The notes under the pieces were generated by a model. That model was given only the letters and a program-made list of their open reading frames with translations, searched no databases and was not told the origin of the DNA. A DNA stretch of 64,000 bases, from NCBI RefSeq assembly GCF_008180725.1, contig NZ_VTEV01000003.1:531356-595355 (forward strand), written 5' to 3'. The DNA comes from Sutcliffiella horikoshii (lineage in GTDB: Bacteria; Bacillota; Bacilli; Bacillales; Bacillaceae_I). This document shows positions 7,580-16,231 of this stretch, one piece after another (within the stretch, counting starts at the first letter, position 1; each line of letters opens with the position of its first letter). Both the position numbers and the translations under genes were made by a program.

Positions 7580-8650
7580 TTACGCCCCCCGCCAGCTTTG
7601 AAATTTGCGGTAAGCCCGTCCGTTCATGTAGAAGAAGTAGGCGGTGCCGCCGCTTGCTTTGATGATGCTTTTGGCCATGGAGGAGATGTCTTTGCATTCG
7701 TGGACTTTACGGTCTGAAAGATAGACTCCGAGCAGGCCGCGATTTATCAGGCGGTGGAATTTCTCAAATGGCAATCCAGCTGTATAGGCATCTGCCTGAT
7801 CCATAAAATGCTGTAATCTGTCCATAAACACAGACTCACTTTCATAATAAGTACAAAAATTGAGATCCCCACCATCTATATCCTCTTCCTGGTCAATGAA
7901 ATAATCCAACAGAATATGTAGCCCCTGAATATAAGGGAAATAACCACCTACTATTTTCTCGGCATGTTGGGAGGTGAAGGATTCGCGGTATGCTTGCGAA
8001 ACCAAACAGAATATCCCAAGAGTGGATCCTGTACAAGCCGAGAATTCATACCATTCCATGGGAGGCAGCTCCTCTTTATAAAGAGAGAACCATTCTTCCA
8101 GCCTCGGCACGCGTTCTTCCTCAATCACATGCTTATGTACCTGCAAATCACAATAATAGCCTGCAAGCCTAACTAGATGCGGAGCTATTAATTCATAATT
8201 ACGATGAGACCTTAACACTTCCTGACAGGTCGTCACCAAACTTGCGAGATACCCCCCATCATCCTGTTCAACCCGAAATCGGTAATACTCTTTCAAAGGT
8301 TCTCCGACCGTCAAAGCGTCCGGCATGGACTCATGCAGTGCTTCAAAGTCTTTAGGATCCAACGATGTGCTTCTGTCGCATAAGTTATCCAAATAGTCAC
8401 TGATAGTCTGATATGCAACAATGAATTTCACCGCATTACGAAAATCAGCACCTGCAAGTAAAGACAGGATCCCTCCCCCTTCACAATGGAAAGCTTTCGT
8501 CTCAATACTTGCCAGTGCCTGCTTGCGAAGCTCCTCATCTGGAATAACAGAAGCCCTCTTTTTCCAAAGCTCCAGCTCCTCATATACAACAGGAAACACA
8601 TCTCGATACACTCTTTTCATCAAAGAAAAAGGATGGGTGGGTACCTTCAA
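7580..8650 (-). CDS. ytpB: Tetraprenyl-beta-curcumene synthase family protein YtpB (DUF2600)
   Basis: A 356-residue DUF2600 protein. B. subtilis YtpB converts tetraprenyl diphosphate to the C35 terpene beta-curcumene (sesquarterpene pathway, found in spores). Acidic, probably metal/diphosphate-binding clusters are visible (YLDNLCDRS, LLDYFIDQEEDIDGGDLNF). The start is a TTG at 8650, 2 nt after the ytpA stop codon, with AGAAGGAAG upstream, so translation is coupled. Gene order ytpA-ytpB is as in B. subtilis. No terminator was identified between its stop and the ytqB terminator, which may serve both. Confidence 0.9.
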   Translation of the reverse strand: MKVPTHPFSLMKRVYRDVFPVVYEELELWKKRASVIPDEELRKQALASIETKAFHCEGGGILSLLAGADFRNAVKFIVAYQTISDYLDNLCDRSTSLDPKDFEALHESMPDALTVGEPLKEYYRFRVEQDDGGYLASLVTTCQEVLRSHRNYELIAPHLVRLAGYYCDLQVHKHVIEEERVPRLEEWFSLYKEELPPMEWYEFSACTGSTLGIFCLVSQAYRESFTSQHAEKIVGGYFPYIQGLHILLDYFIDQEEDIDGGDLNFCTYYESESVFMDRLQHFMDQADAYTAGLPFEKFHRLINRGLLGVYLSDRKVHECKDISSMAKSIIKASGGTAYFFYMNGRAYRKFQSWRGA

Positions 8651-8652
8651 AT

Positions 8653-9444
8653 TCAGTCACTTCCTTCTAATTGTAAGTCCACAAAAGCTTTTGCATAACG
8701 GAAAACACGTGCACGCTCTGGTTCATTGAAAATTTCATGGTAAAGTCCTTCCCACTCCTTATACGTTTTCTCTTTGGCAGAAAGGGAATTAAACCATGTT
8801 TCTGATGCAAATTTGTCCACAACCAAGTCCTCTCCTGCCTGCAAAAGCAAAACAGGAACATCCGGGAATTTTTCAATGCCCGTAAAAGCCTGATTCATCG
8901 ATTGAACAAGTTCACGATACCATCTAACAGACACTTTCGTGATGTAAAGCTCATCTCCTGCAGCAGTTTTTCGTATTTCTTCATTTCTTGTAGCTTTATC
9001 TATCGTCAAACCCGTTTTAAACTTTGTTTTCGGCAAGATAAAGTTAAGCCCTTTAGAAAGGACGTCGAGCCCTTTGGTTGGATGATGCAACAGTTTCAAG
9101 CATGGTGAAGATAAGATAACACCGTCGACCATCAACGGCTTCTTTTCTTGAAGTGTACGGATAACTGCCAATCCTCCCATACTATGTCCGATAACAAAGA
9201 CAGGTGGTTTCAAGAGGTATGCTTCTTTGATCCACTTTTCTACTTCTTCTATATACTCATCAAAATTATCGATATGCCCTCTTCTCCGTGTGGAAAGACC
9301 TTGCCCAGGCAAATCCCCCATAATGACATTATACCCGTTTGTTTTCCACTGATCTAACAACCACGTGTATCTCCCGTGATGCTCCTGAGCTCCGTGGACA
9401 ATGACGATGGTGCCTTTCGGATTTTCAGCCTCCCATTTCCACAT
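8653..9444 (-). CDS. ytpA: Alpha/beta hydrolase YtpA (lysophospholipase-like, bacilysocin)
   Basis: A 263-residue serine hydrolase of the monoglyceride-lipase/lysophospholipase type: VHGAQEHHGRY at 17-26, nucleophile elbow GHSMGG (Ser88), then GEDLVVDKF and GLYHEIFNEP supplying the Asp and His. B. subtilis YtpA makes the phospholipid antibiotic bacilysocin from phosphatidylglycerol. The frame is open upstream to 9525, but the ATG at 9444 has AAGGGAGTGTTTGAA before it and yields the family length. It is the first gene of a two-gene operon with ytpB and divergent from ytoA. Confidence 0.9.
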   Translation of the reverse strand: MWKWEAENPKGTIVIVHGAQEHHGRYTWLLDQWKTNGYNVIMGDLPGQGLSTRRRGHIDNFDEYIEEVEKWIKEAYLLKPPVFVIGHSMGGLAVIRTLQEKKPLMVDGVILSSPCLKLLHHPTKGLDVLSKGLNFILPKTKFKTGLTIDKATRNEEIRKTAAGDELYITKVSVRWYRELVQSMNQAFTGIEKFPDVPVLLLQAGEDLVVDKFASETWFNSLSAKEKTYKEWEGLYHEIFNEPERARVFRYAKAFVDLQLEGSD

Positions 9445-9525
9445 TTCAAACACTCCCTTAAAAATATAAAATTCTTTCTGATATAATAAAATAAAACAAT
9501 CAATTCTTACAAGCTGGAGGAACAC

Positions 9526-10044
9526 ATGTATAAAATATACCCATATCTAGATAAAAAACCACAAATTGATGAGACAGCCTATTTGGCAGACTTCTCCGTG
9601 ATCACTGGTGATGTGACCATAGGAAAAGAAAGCAGCATATGGTTTCATACTGTCATTCGCGGAGATGTTGCGCCGACCATTATCGGGAATAGAGTAAATA
9701 TACAAGATCAATCCCTATTACATCAAAGTCCGAATAAGCCTTTGATAATAGAAGATGATGTCACAGTTGGGCATCAATGTACACTACATAGCGGATTTGT
9801 TCGCAAAAACGCCTTAATTGGCATGGGCTCCATCATTTTAGACGGAGCTGAAATTGGAGAAGGCTCCTTCATCGGTGCCGGCAGCCTTGTTCCACCTGGA
9901 AAACGCATTCCACCAAATTCACTTGCATTTGGCCGCCCCGCCAAAGTAGTCCGCGAACTAACAGAAGAAGACAAACTAGACATGGCCCGCATACGAAGAG
10001 AATACGTCGAAAAAGGCCAATTCTACAAATCCATACAAAGTTGA
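9526..10044 (+). CDS. ytoA: Gamma-carbonic anhydrase family protein YtoA
   Basis: A 172-residue left-handed beta-helix protein with hexapeptide repeats (ITGDVTIGKESSIW, VTVGHQCTLHSGFV, GEGSFIGAGSLVPPG). Histidines in the FHTVIRGDV, VGHQCTLH and neighbouring turns fit the Zn-binding sites of the gamma-CA/YrdA family. Many family members are not proven carbonic anhydrases, so activity is uncertain. The ribosome-binding site is TGGAGGAACAC. Divergent from ytpA with a shared AT-rich 80-bp promoter region; a terminator follows. Confidence 0.92.
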   Translation: MYKIYPYLDKKPQIDETAYLADFSVITGDVTIGKESSIWFHTVIRGDVAPTIIGNRVNIQDQSLLHQSPNKPLIIEDDVTVGHQCTLHSGFVRKNALIGMGSIILDGAEIGEGSFIGAGSLVPPGKRIPPNSLAFGRPAKVVRELTEEDKLDMARIRREYVEKGQFYKSIQS

Positions 10045-10089
10045 TTTTTTGATTAAAGGTCAATCATTAATGCAAAATATATATCCCAC

Positions 10090-10114
10090 ACACCACCCAA
10101 AAACCGGGTGGTGT
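10090..10114 (+). terminator. Terminator of ytoA
   Basis: ACACCACCC-AAAAACC-GGGTGGTGT followed by TTTT, 45 nt past the ytoA stop. Confidence 0.88.
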
Positions 10115-10244
10115 TTTTATTCTAAAATTTCTGTAAATTTTCCATCACCAAATTCTTACCCATTCTTTACATAGTCTTATAACTTCCTAAATATTCTCCA
10201 TCTAAAATATAAATAAGAATAAAACCTAGCTAAAAGGAGTCCTA

Positions 10245-10787
10245 ATGATGGTCAAATTACTAGCTAATTTCTACGAATTTGAATGCAATTTGTTTCGCAG
10301 TGTGAATCGTCATTTTGACAGAAAGTATGTGAATTTCTTTTTTCGCAACATTACTCATGTTGGCGGAGCCACTTTTACCATTTGCACCCTCTTACTTTTC
10401 ATTATCTTCAGCAATCATTCCCTAAAACATACAGCTATTGCAGCGGGGCTATCATTGGCGCTTAGTCACATACCTGTAGCTATTGCAAAAAAACTATATC
10501 CAAGACGCCGTCCATACCTAGCGCTTGCTGAGATCAAAGTGGCCACAAACCCGCTTAAAGATCACTCCTTTCCATCTGGTCATACTACTGCCATTTTCTC
10601 AAGTATAATTCCTTTTGTCCTATTTCTTCCGCCACTGGCAATCCTTTTAATACCTCTGGCGTTATGTGTAGGCATTTCAAGGATTTATCTTGGACTTCAC
10701 TATCCATCGGATGTTGCAGTTGGAATGATACTCGGAAGCAGCACAGGAATATTTTCCTTTCTACTAATCATTCCACTATTTTCATAA
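10245..10787 (+). CDS. PAP2 superfamily membrane phosphatase
   Basis: A 180-residue integral membrane phosphatase with all three PAP2 signatures: KKLYPRRRP (KX6RP), PSGHT, and SRIYLGLHYPSDV (SRX5HX3D). Such enzymes dephosphorylate undecaprenyl diphosphate, phosphatidic acid or phosphatidylglycerophosphate. The gene lies 17 nt upstream of a GT4 glycosyltransferase and ends without a terminator, so the two are probably co-transcribed and act in membrane or envelope lipid metabolism (inference). AAAAGGAGTCCTA precedes ATGATG at 10245; the second ATG is an alternative start. Confidence 0.9.
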   Translation: MMVKLLANFYEFECNLFRSVNRHFDRKYVNFFFRNITHVGGATFTICTLLLFIIFSNHSLKHTAIAAGLSLALSHIPVAIAKKLYPRRRPYLALAEIKVATNPLKDHSFPSGHTTAIFSSIIPFVLFLPPLAILLIPLALCVGISRIYLGLHYPSDVAVGMILGSSTGIFSFLLIIPLFS

Positions 10788-10804
10788 AAAGAAGGAGGCT
10801 CACT

Positions 10805-11947
10805 ATGAAAATTGCCATTTTCACAGACACTTTTGCACCAGATGTCAATGGTGTCGCAAAGACGTTAAAACGTTTGACCAATTACTTGGACAACAAAGGA
10901 TTGGAATACCGAGTATTTGCACCAGAAAGTACGAACAAAGACCTTTTTTCCAGCCAGGTCCACCGCTTTGCAAGTCTTCCATTCTTCTTATATCCCGATT
11001 GCCGACTTGCATTACCGAATATACTGTCCGTGAAGGCCGAGCTAATAAAATTCAAACCAGACCTCATTCATGTTGCAACCCCATTTAATATCGGCCTTTG
11101 CGGACTTCACTATGCAAAAAAACTCGACATTCCAGTTGTGGGTTCTTACCATACGGACTTTGACAAATACCTCGAATACTACGACCTTCAATTTCTGACA
11201 AAAGTACTTTGGAGCTATATGCGTTGGTTTCATCGCCCATTACGCAAGATTTTTGTTCCATCCACTGACACCCAGAACCACCTCAAGAATCACGGATTCA
11301 CCAATACTGCTATCTGGCCTAGAGGAGTTGACTGCTCAGTATTCTATCCAGGTACATCCTCTCAACTCTTAAAAAACAAATTTAATATAAAAGAAAAATA
11401 TATCCTATCCTACGTTGGCAGACTTGCCCCTGAAAAAGATGTGGCCTTACTTCCAAACATTCAATCTTCCCTGCCTGAAACAATACGTCATGATGTGCAC
11501 TGGCTTATAGTAGGAGACGGACCAATCAAACAAGAATTACAAAACAATGCCCCCACCAATATGACTTTCGCCGGCTTTCAGTCTGGACAAAACCTGGCAG
11601 AGATCTATGCCGGTTCTGATGTATTCGTCTTTCCTTCTGCAACCGAAACCTTTGGGAATGTCGTCTTAGAATCCTTGGCATCTGGGACACCTGTAGTGGG
11701 TGCTAATGCTGGAGGTGTCCAGACAATCATTAAACAAGGGGTGACAGGGCATCTGTGCAACCCAAATGACGCTATTTCTTTTGCGTCTGCCATCACTAGT
11801 CTCATAGAAGACGAAGAAAAACGAGAACAAATGGGTTATGCGGGCCGCCACTATGCTTTGGAGCAATCTTGGGACTCTGTTTTCGAAAGACTGCTTCACG
11901 ATTACCAAAGTGCTTTAACACCACAAAAACTACAAATACTTGCATAA
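10805..11947 (+). CDS. GT4 family glycosyltransferase
   Basis: A 380-residue GT-B fold enzyme. The N-terminus KIAIFTDTFAPDVNGVAKTL is typical of the MgtA/GPI-GlcNAc-like GT4 group; the C-terminal donor site shows PSATETFGNVVLESLASGTPVV (EX7E). The nearest functional types are GDP-mannose-dependent alpha-mannosyltransferases and diacylglycerol glucosyltransferases; acceptor and donor cannot be decided from sequence alone. The frame extends upstream to 10664 through the PAP2 gene, but the ATG at 10805 follows GAAGGAGGCTCACT. It is second in an operon with the PAP2 phosphatase and followed by a terminator. Confidence 0.9.
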   Translation: MKIAIFTDTFAPDVNGVAKTLKRLTNYLDNKGLEYRVFAPESTNKDLFSSQVHRFASLPFFLYPDCRLALPNILSVKAELIKFKPDLIHVATPFNIGLCGLHYAKKLDIPVVGSYHTDFDKYLEYYDLQFLTKVLWSYMRWFHRPLRKIFVPSTDTQNHLKNHGFTNTAIWPRGVDCSVFYPGTSSQLLKNKFNIKEKYILSYVGRLAPEKDVALLPNIQSSLPETIRHDVHWLIVGDGPIKQELQNNAPTNMTFAGFQSGQNLAEIYAGSDVFVFPSATETFGNVVLESLASGTPVVGANAGGVQTIIKQGVTGHLCNPNDAISFASAITSLIEDEEKREQMGYAGRHYALEQSWDSVFERLLHDYQSALTPQKLQILA

Positions 11948-11948
11948 G

Positions 11949-11974
11949 AAAAGGAGGCCACTGCGCCTCCTTTT
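11949..11974 (+). terminator. Terminator of the PAP2-GT4 operon
   Basis: AAAAGGAGGC / GCCTCCTTTT with a 6-nt loop, directly behind the GT4 stop. Confidence 0.9.
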
Positions 11975-12004
11975 CCTGTTAAAACGAAGAAATTATTAAA
12001 AGAT

Positions 12005-12034
12005 TTGCAACTTTAAAATGGAATATTATATAAT
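12005..12034 (+). promoter_or_regulatory. Putative sigma-A promoter of the ABC-F leader
   Basis: TTGCAA (12005-12010), an 18-nt spacer and TATAAT (12029-12034), about 35 nt upstream of the leader-peptide start. Confidence 0.65.
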
Positions 12035-12069
12035 ATATTTATCTTACTTGTTCGGAAGGAGGGAAAAAG

Positions 12070-12201
12070 ATGTTACTATCTGTAAATGCTCGCACTCAAT
12101 ATATGTCATACTTGCATATTTGTCGTGCAATTTTTCATGATTCAGCTATCAACGGGACACGTATGTCCTTTTTTAGACAGCTGAATAGAAAAGACAGATA
12201 G
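12070..12201 (+). CDS. 43-residue leader peptide (uORF) of the ABC-F gene
   Basis: ATG at 12070 with a strong ribosome-binding site (AAGGAGGGAAAAAG) and stop TAG at 12201. The peptide starts MLLSVNARTQYMSYLHICRA and ends MSFFRQLNRKDR. It lies between a promoter and an intrinsic terminator in front of an ABC-F gene. That is the layout of ribosome-mediated attenuators controlling antibiotic-resistance genes, where a drug-stalled ribosome prevents terminator formation. A small hairpin with a U-run (12155-12174) lies inside the uORF. That this peptide is the sensor is inference; the ORF and its Shine-Dalgarno are direct observations. Confidence 0.75.
   Translation: MLLSVNARTQYMSYLHICRAIFHDSAINGTRMSFFRQLNRKDR
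12155..12174 (+). promoter_or_regulatory. Hairpin with U-run inside the leader ORF
   Basis: GGACA-CGTA-TGTCC followed by TTTTTT, within the uORF codons. It resembles a minimal terminator or pause hairpin and would be melted by a translating ribosome. Confidence 0.5.
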
Positions 12202-12257
12202 TAAGAGATCTTTAGCCCCACACACACCAGATGCATCGTGTACTTTGCGTCTAGATA

Positions 12258-12300
12258 AAAACCATGGGAAAGAAGGCTTCTTCTTACTCATGGTTTTTTT
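12258..12300 (+). terminator. Leader (attenuator) terminator upstream of the ABC-F gene
   Basis: AAACCATG..GAAAGAAG / CTTCTT..CATGGTTT hairpin followed by TTTTTTT, ending 32 nt before the ABC-F start codon. Its position between promoter and gene, not after a gene, indicates conditional termination. Confidence 0.85.
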
Positions 12301-12332
12301 GTGCGTTTAAATTCTGAAGGAGTGAACTTAAT

Positions 12333-14216
12333 ATGATGATATGTACATTAAATAATATAACTAAAAGCTTTGCAGGTACGATGATTTTTGAGAATGTTTC
12401 TATGGAAATCCAGGCAAATGACCGAATTGGACTTGTTGGTAGAAACGGAAGCGGAAAGACGACAATTTTCCAACTGATTAGTGGATTGGAAGCTCCTGAT
12501 AATGGAGCTATTCATATAAAAAAAGGCGCAAAAATCGGTTACCTTGCCCAAATCCCCTCCTATCCTGATGGGACAACAGGAGAAGATGTATTACTTTCCG
12601 CATTCAGAGAAACTGTGGAACTGCAGCATAAGTTAAGGTCTTTAGAAAAACAAATGGCGGACGTTGTGGAAGAGAACGAGTTAAGCAAGATTATGCATGA
12701 ATACGGAGTACTGCAAGAACGCTATGGTTTTATGGGAGGGTACGAAATGGATGCCTCCATTCAGCGGATTGCAAACGGACTAAAAATCACCTCCCTACTT
12801 TCTCAGCGATTCTCAAGCTTGAGTGGCGGAGAGCAAACAAAAATATGCTTAGGATTTATCCTGTTGCAAAACCCGGATGTATTATTGCTGGATGAGCCGA
12901 CCAACCATCTTGATATTTTTTCAGTAGAATGGCTCGAGCAATATTTAAAGGATTATGATGGTACAGTTGTTGCAATATCACATGACCGCTATTTTCTAGA
13001 TGAAGTTGCAACTAAAATTATCGATTTAGAAGACGGGGAGATCCACACGTACCACACTAACTACAGTGGTTTCCTTAAGGAGAAAGAAGAACGATTGCTG
13101 TTGGAATTCTCCGCGTTTCAAGAACAGCAGAAAAAAATCAAGAAAATGAAAGAAGCTATCAAACGCCTGAAAGAATGGGCGAATCAAAGCAATCCACCTA
13201 ATGCTGCCATGCACCGTCGTGCGAAAAGCATGGAGAAAGCCTTGAATAGAATGGAAAAATTAAAACGTCCTATCCTAGAAAGAAAGGCAATGGGTCTTCA
13301 ATTTGATGCCACAGATCGTAGCGGAAAAGATGTGGTAATAATGGAAAGTGTACGTAAATCATTTGATACAAAAGATCTTTTCAAAAACATCGATCTTGCG
13401 GTTTATTTTAAAGAACGGGCTGCAATTGTTGGTCAGAATGGTACAGGGAAATCTACTCTTCTAAAAATACTTCTTGGGGAACTAGAGGCAGACAGCGGTT
13501 TAGTGAAACTTGGCAGTAATGTAAAAATAGGATATCTTTCTCAGCACATCAAGGCCGGTAATCCAAGCCAAACATTAATTGAAGCTTTCCGTGAAGACAT
13601 TTCTATCACACAGGAACAAGCAAGACATGTGCTAGCTAAATTCTTGTTTTATGGCGCATCTGTATTCAAAAAAGTCGAGAATTTAAGCGGCGGCGAAAAA
13701 ATGCGCCTCCGTTTGGCTCAGCTCATGCACCAGGACATCAATCTGCTAATATTGGATGAGCCGACCAACCACCTTGACATAGATTCCCGTGAGGTGCTAG
13801 AAGAAGCACTGGAAGAGTTTGACGGTACCATCCTCGCCGTCTCCCATGACCGATATTTCTTAAATAAATATTTCGAAAAAACATGCTGGCTAGAAGATGG
13901 GGTACTCGTTACCTATGAGGGGAATTATCAGTATGCGCGTGGAAAGCGGGAGGAGTTAGAGAGGAAAAAGGTTGCTGATCTTCCTAAAGTTGTCGAGATA
14001 GAGAAAAAAATAAAGCATTCCACTCCAACCTCTGAAAGTATTGGTTTCGAAGAGGTTGAAAAAAAATTAGAGGATTTAGAAACAGAGATAAATGAGCTGG
14101 AAACGCTAATGAACAATGAAGAGGATTTGCTAACACTTCAAAGGCTACAAGAAGAGCTCACTCTTTTAGAAACGAAAAGAGATTCATTATATGTAAAATT
14201 AGAAGAAATCCTATAA
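12333..14216 (+). CDS. ABC-F family ATPase, probable ribosomal protection / antibiotic resistance factor
   Basis: A 627-residue soluble protein with two ABC domains and no membrane segments. Domain 1 has GRNGSGKTT, LSGGEQTK and LLLDEPTNHLD; domain 2 has GQNGTGKST, LSGGEKMR and LILDEPTNHLD. The interdomain P-site linker (about 250-310) is Lys/Met-rich (KKMKEAIKRLKEW...RRAKSMEKALNRMEKL), and a C-terminal coiled coil (about 545-627) is present. ABC-F proteins bind the ribosomal E site; some eject antibiotics (VmlR, Vga, Msr, Lsa types). The attenuator upstream argues for a resistance role, but the C-terminal extension also resembles housekeeping YdiF/Uup. AGGAGTGAACTTAAT precedes ATGATG at 12333. 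Drug specificity is not predictable. Confidence 0.93.
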   Translation: MMICTLNNITKSFAGTMIFENVSMEIQANDRIGLVGRNGSGKTTIFQLISGLEAPDNGAIHIKKGAKIGYLAQIPSYPDGTTGEDVLLSAFRETVELQHKLRSLEKQMADVVEENELSKIMHEYGVLQERYGFMGGYEMDASIQRIANGLKITSLLSQRFSSLSGGEQTKICLGFILLQNPDVLLLDEPTNHLDIFSVEWLEQYLKDYDGTVVAISHDRYFLDEVATKIIDLEDGEIHTYHTNYSGFLKEKEERLLLEFSAFQEQQKKIKKMKEAIKRLKEWANQSNPPNAAMHRRAKSMEKALNRMEKLKRPILERKAMGLQFDATDRSGKDVVIMESVRKSFDTKDLFKNIDLAVYFKERAAIVGQNGTGKSTLLKILLGELEADSGLVKLGSNVKIGYLSQHIKAGNPSQTLIEAFREDISITQEQARHVLAKFLFYGASVFKKVENLSGGEKMRLRLAQLMHQDINLLILDEPTNHLDIDSREVLEEALEEFDGTILAVSHDRYFLNKYFEKTCWLEDGVLVTYEGNYQYARGKREELERKKVADLPKVVEIEKKIKHSTPTSESIGFEEVEKKLEDLETEINELETLMNNEEDLLTLQRLQEELTLLETKRDSLYVKLEEIL

Positions 14217-14221
14217 AACTA

Positions 14222-14272
14222 AAAACCGCCCATGAATAAAGCTCTCAAAGAGCCTCATTTCCGGGCGGTTTT
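14222..14272. terminator. Bidirectional terminator between the ABC-F gene and metK
   Basis: Long hairpin AAAACCGCCC / GGGCGGTTTT enclosing a second small stem (GCTCT-CAAA-GAGC), with A- and T-runs on both sides, between convergent genes. Confidence 0.85.
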
Positions 14273-14287
14273 TCTTATTAACATATA

Positions 14288-15487
14288 TTAAGCGTTCGCT
14301 TGCTCTTTCAAAGCATCAGCCTTATCTGTTTGCTCCCAAGGAAGATCCAGATCATTACGTCCAAAGTGGCCGTAAGCTGCAGTTTGCTTGTAGATAGGAC
14401 GACGAAGGTCTAGCATTTTGATGATTCCTGCTGGACGAAGGTCGAAGTTGTTGCGAACCAATTCAACTAATTTTTCTTCAGAAACTTTACCAGTTCCGAA
14501 AGTATCAACTGCAATAGATACTGGTTGAGCAACACCGATCGCATAAGCTAATTGAACTTCACATTTGTCAGCAAGTCCACTTGCTACGATGTTTTTAGCC
14601 ACATAACGCGCAGCATAAGCACCAGAGCGGTCTACTTTCGTTGCATCCTTACCGGAGAATGCTCCACCACCATGGCGAGCGTATCCACCGTAAGTGTCAA
14701 CGATGATTTTACGTCCTGTAAGACCTGCATCCCCTTGTGGTCCACCGATCACGAAACGGCCAGTTGGGTTGATGAAGTATTTTGTGTTCTCGTCAATCAA
14801 TTCAGCAGGAACTACCGGCTTGATTACGTATTCTTTGATGTTGCGTTGGATACGCTCCAAGGAAACCTCAGGGTGGTGCTGAGTAGAGATAACGATAGTA
14901 TCAATACGAACCGGTTGGTCGTTCTCATCATATTCTACTGTCACTTGCGTTTTACCGTCTGGTCGTAAGTAAGGAAGAACCTCATCTTTTCTTACTTCCG
15001 TTAAACGGCGAGAAAGCTTGTGCGCCAATGATATTGGTAATGGCATTAATTCTTTTGTTTCATTACAAGCAAATCCGAACATTAGACCTTGGTCCCCAGC
15101 TCCAATTGCTTCGATTTCTGCATCAGACATTTGACCTTCACGAGCTTCTAGAGCTTGGTCAACACCCATTGCGATGTCAGCAGACTGCTCATCGATGGAA
15201 GTAAGTACTGCACAAGTTTCCGCATCAAAACCGTATTTTGCACGAGTATAACCGATGCCTTGGATTGTTTCACGAACGATTTTCGGGATGTCAACATACG
15301 TGGAAGTAGTGATTTCACCAGCAACCAACACCAATCCAGTAGTTACGGAAGTTTCACACGCTACACGTGCATTTGGATCATTTGTAAGGATTGCATCTAG
15401 GATTGAATCAGAAATTTGGTCACAAATTTTATCCGGATGCCCTTCCGTTACGGACTCAGAAGTAAATAAACGACGTTGTTTAGTCAT
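14288..15487 (-). CDS. metK: S-adenosylmethionine synthetase
   Basis: A 399-residue methionine adenosyltransferase making SAM from methionine and ATP. Signatures: [19 protein letters not shown] at the N-terminus, [10 protein letters not shown] (the family hexapeptide) and [19 protein letters not shown] near the active site. The ATG at 15487 follows AGGAGGAACTTTTTTTA; the open frame to 15538 is leader sequence. Expression is evidently controlled by the SAM-I riboswitch with terminator just upstream, a feedback loop on the product. Divergent from pckA as in B. subtilis. Confidence 0.98.
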   Translation of the reverse strand: MTKQRRLFTSESVTEGHPDKICDQISDSILDAILTNDPNARVACETSVTTGLVLVAGEITTSTYVDIPKIVRETIQGIGYTRAKYGFDAETCAVLTSIDEQSADIAMGVDQALEAREGQMSDAEIEAIGAGDQGLMFGFACNETKELMPLPISLAHKLSRRLTEVRKDEVLPYLRPDGKTQVTVEYDENDQPVRIDTIVISTQHHPEVSLERIQRNIKEYVIKPVVPAELIDENTKYFINPTGRFVIGGPQGDAGLTGRKIIVDTYGGYARHGGGAFSGKDATKVDRSGAYAARYVAKNIVASGLADKCEVQLAYAIGVAQPVSIAVDTFGTGKVSEEKLVELVRNNFDLRPAGIIKMLDLRRPIYKQTAAYGHFGRNDLDLPWEQTDKADALKEQANA

Positions 15488-15612
15488 TAAAAAAAGTTCC
15501 TCCTTTTTACTTATGAAAAGCGTTTGACTTCTCTTCATGTACAGCAGTTATATTTGATACGGATCTCAGTTCCTATTGTGATGTTCTATGTTATCTTGTG
15601 TAAAAATAGAAA

Positions 15613-15835
15613 AAACCTTCCCACAAAATTGAGGAAAGGTTTGATGTCGAGAATTAGCCTTTCACTCTTATCGGTCAAGGTCAAAGCCTTGCTCAGGTTT
15701 AGCACCTTTTCTCAAGCGACCAAAAACTTGGCCTAATACAAAACAGCGGCGTGCTTTTTTGCGCTCGCTCATCCTTTGAGCAGGTTGCTGGGTTTCATAG
15801 GGCCTGTCCCTCCACCAGCTCGGAATAAGAGTATC
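15613..15835 (-). promoter_or_regulatory. SAM-I (S-box) riboswitch with terminator, controlling metK
   Basis: On the minus strand the aptamer (15832-15664) starts with P1 ACTCTTAT, closed by ATAAGAGT, and contains the S-box core GGTGGAGGGAC-GGCCCTATGAAACC-GCAACC. An expression-platform terminator follows at 15642-15613: AAACCTTTCC...GGGAAGGTTT with a T-run. In the S-box mechanism SAM binding stabilises P1 and allows termination. Confidence 0.96.
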
Positions 15836-16231
15836 CGTTCAAGGTTTTATATTAGCGTACTAAAACCTTTTATGTCAACAAAAAAGAGAAAAAATTCGAC
15901 ATCAATTTACAGGAAATAATTGCTTTCTTATAATATAGATCTTCTCTCTTGAAAATCTCTTTATCATTTCCTTTTACTTCTGGATGGCAAGGTTTATAAT
16001 GAGATAGGACGTTTGGTGAAAATTTTAGTGGACAGGCATAAAATGATAACGCTTTCATTTTATGAATATTAAGCTTTTCCAGTGGGATAAGCCTCTTTTT
16101 CACAAAATGTTAACGAATTCCTATTAATTTTCATAAAATAAGCTAATTAGTATGGACTATTAAGTTAAATGTGTTATACTTTTTAACAGATGAGAAAAAA
16201 AGCAAATTATATAATTGAAGGAGAGTTATCC

